Part shown: one piece after another, positions 61,852 through 64,000 of the stretch
Layout of the letters: each line of letters opens with the position of its first letter
How positions within the stretch are numbered: the stretch's first letter is position 1
Source: Bosea sp. (in: a-proteobacteria)
GTDB taxonomy: Bacteria > Pseudomonadota > Alphaproteobacteria > Rhizobiales > Beijerinckiaceae
NCBI GenBank assembly: GCA_023910605.1
Contig: JAAVVV010000001.1
Span: 3,695,160 to 3,759,159, forward strand
Direction: 5' to 3'
Length of the DNA: 64,000 nucleotides
The notes under the pieces: model-generated
Databases searched by the model: none
What the model was told of the DNA's origin: nothing
What the model saw: only the letters and a program-made list of their open reading frames with translations
Made by a program: the position numbers and the translations under genes

Positions 61852-62650
61852 TCACATGACGCCTGCGCGCAGCCATCTGCCGCCGCGCATCGAGCGGGTG
61901 AACCCGATCGCCTTCACCATGGCCTTTGCTGTCGCAGCCTTCCTCATCTGGTCACTCACCACGGCTGGCCCATCACTCGACCAACTGGCGCGCGGACTGC
62001 CGAATATCGGCAATATGCTGTCGCGCATGTTTCCGCCTGATCTTGAACGCATAGACCGGATCCTGTGGTCGCTATTCCAGACCTTCCAGATGGCGATTGC
62101 CGGCTGCGCCATCGGCCTCATCCTGTCGGTGCCGCTCGGCATTCTGGCGGCGGAAGGCCTGTCGCCCCATCCCGCCGTCCGGACGGCGGCACGCTCCCTC
62201 ATCGCGGTCTTCCGAACCGTGCCTGATCTGGTCTGGGCACTGATCTTCGTGATTGCGGTCGGGCTCGGCTCGCCAGCCGGCGTTCTTGCCATCGCCATTG
62301 ACGTCATGGGATTTGCCGCACGCTTCTTTGCCGAAGCCATGGAGGAAACCGACAAGGGCCCGCGGGAAGCCCTTTCTGCGATAGGCGCCAACAGGCTAGG
62401 CATGATCATGTCCGCCGTCCTGCCGGCGGCCTCGCCCTCGATGATCGCCACATCGCTGTATTGCCTCGAAAAAGCGACGCGCGCGTCCGTCGTGCTCGGC
62501 CTGGTCGGGGCAGGAGGCATCGGCGTGGAGTTGAAAGTCGCGTTTGACCTGTTTGCCTACCAGACCGCAGCCACGATCATTCTGGTGATCCTGATGCTGG
62601 TGATCGCAGTGGAACAGACAGGCGGATGGCTCAGGCGTAAGATCATCTAG
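61844..62650 (+). CDS. phnE: Phosphonate-type ABC transporter permease PhnE
   Basis: 268-aa permease with about six membrane helices. LWSLFQTFQMAIAGCAIGLI, then FRTVPDLVWALIFVIAVGLG, and the EAA loop FFAEAMEETDKGPREALSAI are PhnE family features; LVGAGGIGVEL follows. ATG 61844 overlaps phnC by 8 nt. A single PhnE probably forms a homodimer. The next sequence is transposase, so further phn genes may have been separated from it. Confidence 0.92.
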   Translation: MADHMTPARSHLPPRIERVNPIAFTMAFAVAAFLIWSLTTAGPSLDQLARGLPNIGNMLSRMFPPDLERIDRILWSLFQTFQMAIAGCAIGLILSVPLGILAAEGLSPHPAVRTAARSLIAVFRTVPDLVWALIFVIAVGLGSPAGVLAIAIDVMGFAARFFAEAMEETDKGPREALSAIGANRLGMIMSAVLPAASPSMIATSLYCLEKATRASVVLGLVGAGGIGVELKVAFDLFAYQTAATIILVILMLVIAVEQTGGWLRRKII

Positions 62651-62652
62651 CA

Positions 62653-62815
62653 TTACAGTTGCATATTTGATTTGAAGTGAGCTTTTTGTGCGCTTGCCTG
62701 ATGGGCTCTTCGCCAGAGTGACCATGCGATGATGTGGGCAGGTTTGATGCGGCGCTGTGCGAGCCGGATGGCGATGCGGCGGATTTCCTGAATGGACCAG
62801 CGGATCTGAACCACC
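62653..62815 (-). pseudogene. Transposase C-terminal tail (IS701-like)
   Basis: The minus strand reads IRWSIQEIRRIAIRLAQRRI, then KPAHIIAWSLWRRAHQASAQ, then KAHFKSNMQL and a stop. The WS.WRR.HQA…H.K pattern resembles the extreme C-terminus of IS701-type transposases. The rest has been replaced by the IS3 element that begins near 62807. Family assignment is tentative. Confidence 0.45.
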
Positions 62816-62860
62816 CCCGGTTTGCCGGAGGCTTCAACTTCCAAATAGGATGGAGCCATC

Positions 62861-63187
62861 ATGAGCAAGACGACGAACAAGTTTTCACCCGAGGTGCGCG
62901 AGCGCGCTGTCAGATTGGTGCTGGATCACGAAGGCGAGCACGCCTCGCGCTGGGCAGCGGTGATGTCAATAGCGGCCAAGATTGGCTGCTCGGCGCACAC
63001 ACTGCTTGACTGGGTGAAGAAGGCCGAGGTCGACAGCGGCAAGCGTGCTGGCGTTCCGACGGATGTCGCCGAGAAGCTCCGGGACCTTGAGCGGGAGAAC
63101 CGGGAGCTTCGGCAGGCGAATGAGATCCTGCGCAAGGCAAGCGCTTTTTTCGCCCAGGCGGAGCTCGACCGCCCATTCAAGAGATGA
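62861..63187 (+). CDS. IS3 OrfA (helix-turn-helix transposase subunit)
   Basis: 108 aa. [20 protein letters not shown], then [14 protein letters not shown] forms the helix-turn-helix, and [20 protein letters not shown] is the leucine-zipper region. The run of T at 63146..63151 (GCGCTTTTTTCGCC) is a good -1 slippage site for making the OrfAB fusion. It overlaps orfB by 4 nt. Confidence 0.92.
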   Translation: MSKTTNKFSPEVRERAVRLVLDHEGEHASRWAAVMSIAAKIGCSAHTLLDWVKKAEVDSGKRAGVPTDVAEKLRDLERENRELRQANEILRKASAFFAQAELDRPFKR

Positions 63188-64000
63188 TCAGCTTCATCGA
63201 CGATCACCGTCAGGTTCATGGGGTCGAGCCGATCTGCAAGGCTTTGCCGATCGCGCCATCGACGTATTTTGACCACGTGGCCAAGCGGGCCGACCCTGCC
63301 AAGCTCTCGGTGAGAGCAAGGCGGGACATGACCCTTTGCCCGAAGATCGATCACGTCTTCGGGCAGAACCTCAAGGTCTATGGCGCCCGCAAAGTCTGGC
63401 TTCAGATGAACCGGGAAGGCGTGGGCGTTGCGCGGTACACTGTGGAACGGCTCATGCGCAGCATGGGCCTGCACGGTGTCATTCGTGGCAGAAGCGTCAA
63501 GACAACGGTGCAGGACAAGTCGGTGCCGTGCCCGCTGGATCATGTGAACCGGCAGTTCAAGGCACCGGCACCGAACGTGCTGTGGGTTTCCGATTTCACC
63601 TACGTCAGCACCTGGGCGGGCTTTGTCTACGTGGCCTTCGTGATCGACGTCTATGCCCGCAGGATTGTCGGCTGGCGTGTCAGCCGGACCCAACACACAG
63701 GCTTTGTGCTCGATGCGCTGGAACAGGCTCTGCATGATCGACGGCCTGCTCATCGCGGCGGTTTGGTGCATCATTCGGACCGCGGATCGCAATACGTCAG
63801 CATTCGCTACACCGGGAGGTTGGCGGAAGCTGGGATCGAGCCATCTGTCGGCAGCGTCGGGGATTCCTATGACAACGCCCTCGCCGAGACCATCAACGGG
63901 CTTTACAAGGCCGAGGTCATCCACCGACGCGGCCCTTGGAAGTCATTCGAAGCTGTCGAGTTTGCCACACTCGAATGGGTCGACTGGTTCAATCATCGCC
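63184..64000 (+). CDS. IS3 OrfB integrase-type transposase, partial
   Basis: The open frame continues past the window end (272 codons seen). DDE motifs are Asp in [13 protein letters not shown], Asp in [13 protein letters not shown] and Glu in [19 protein letters not shown]_21-like [20 protein letters not shown] opens it. It lies in the -1 frame relative to orfA, as usual. It appears functional; a shorter plus-strand frame at 63336..63737 in another phase is a shadow. Confidence 0.92.
   Translation, partial: MISFIDDHRQVHGVEPICKALPIAPSTYFDHVAKRADPAKLSVRARRDMTLCPKIDHVFGQNLKVYGARKVWLQMNREGVGVARYTVERLMRSMGLHGVIRGRSVKTTVQDKSVPCPLDHVNRQFKAPAPNVLWVSDFTYVSTWAGFVYVAFVIDVYARRIVGWRVSRTQHTGFVLDALEQALHDRRPAHRGGLVHHSDRGSQYVSIRYTGRLAEAGIEPSVGSVGDSYDNALAETINGLYKAEVIHRRGPWKSFEAVEFATLEWVDWFNHR

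Larger units (their letters stand above)
62807..64000 (+). mobile_element. IS3-family element, right part outside the window
   Basis: The left end is placed at TGAACCACCCCCGGTTTGCC (62807), which has the TG terminus and GC-rich inverted-repeat style of this IS3 group. orfA and an orfB in the -1 frame follow. Both open frames are intact as far as visible. The right inverted repeat and target duplication lie beyond 64000. Confidence 0.7.

Overview
The window looks like a chromosomal or large-replicon segment of a high-GC alphaproteobacterium, most likely a member of the Hyphomicrobiales (Rhizobiales). The grounds are GC-rich codon use, the abundance of ABC uptake systems, rhizobial-type IS66, IS3 and IS630 sequences, and gene families common in that order. 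No rRNA, CRISPR array, phage module, plasmid replication gene or integrase was seen. One tRNA is present, tRNA-Ser(CGA) at 2337..2426.

Layout. (1) 1..2430: decayed transposase fragments (IS630, IS66), an orphan truncated sensor kinase, a 222-bp IS3-type MITE-like remnant and the tRNA. (2) 2853..11331: a nest of insertion sequences. Two copies of one IS66 element (IS66-A) lie head to head. Each is interrupted by an identical 2574-bp copy of a second IS66 element (IS66-B, at 4892..7465 and 8317..10890), each copy with its own intact 8-bp target duplication. (3) 11434..12420: an exported alpha/beta hydrolase. (4) 12649..18551, minus strand: a BMP-type nucleoside/nucleobase ABC transporter followed by a cytosine deaminase homologue whose Asp314-equivalent residue is Cys, which makes it a candidate 5-methylcytosine deaminase. 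(5) 18.7..19.5 kb: transposase debris. (6) 19512..29617, minus strand: a twelve-gene operon coupling a polyol-type ABC importer to a complete PEP-dependent dihydroxyacetone kinase (DhaL, DhaM, HPr, EI, DhaK), with a small XRE-like protein encoded inside. (7) 30892..46290: two convergent operons for peptide or amide use. HyuB, HyuA and an M20 dipeptidase read rightward; an oligopeptide ABC transporter, two unusual M28 peptidases and a quinone oxidoreductase read leftward. Both operon promoters carry nearly the same 13-bp box. (8) 46418..58198: a divergent unit. Cupin, aminotransferase and a GntR regulator read leftward; a C45-type acyltransferase/hydrolase, a second peptide ABC transporter, an amidase and an FAD amine oxidase read rightward. 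(9) 58.2..58.8 kb: a dispersed 74-bp repeat and an IS5 remnant. (10) 58805..62650: a phnM-like amidohydrolase divergent from phnDCE. (11) 62653..64000: transposase remnant plus an IS3 element that runs off the window.

The working picture is of catabolic modules (nucleobase, C3 or polyol, peptide or amide, phosphonate), each pairing an ABC importer with the enzymes for its cargo, and separated by scars of mobile elements. Functions are inferred from sequence families remembered by the annotator; no database search was run.
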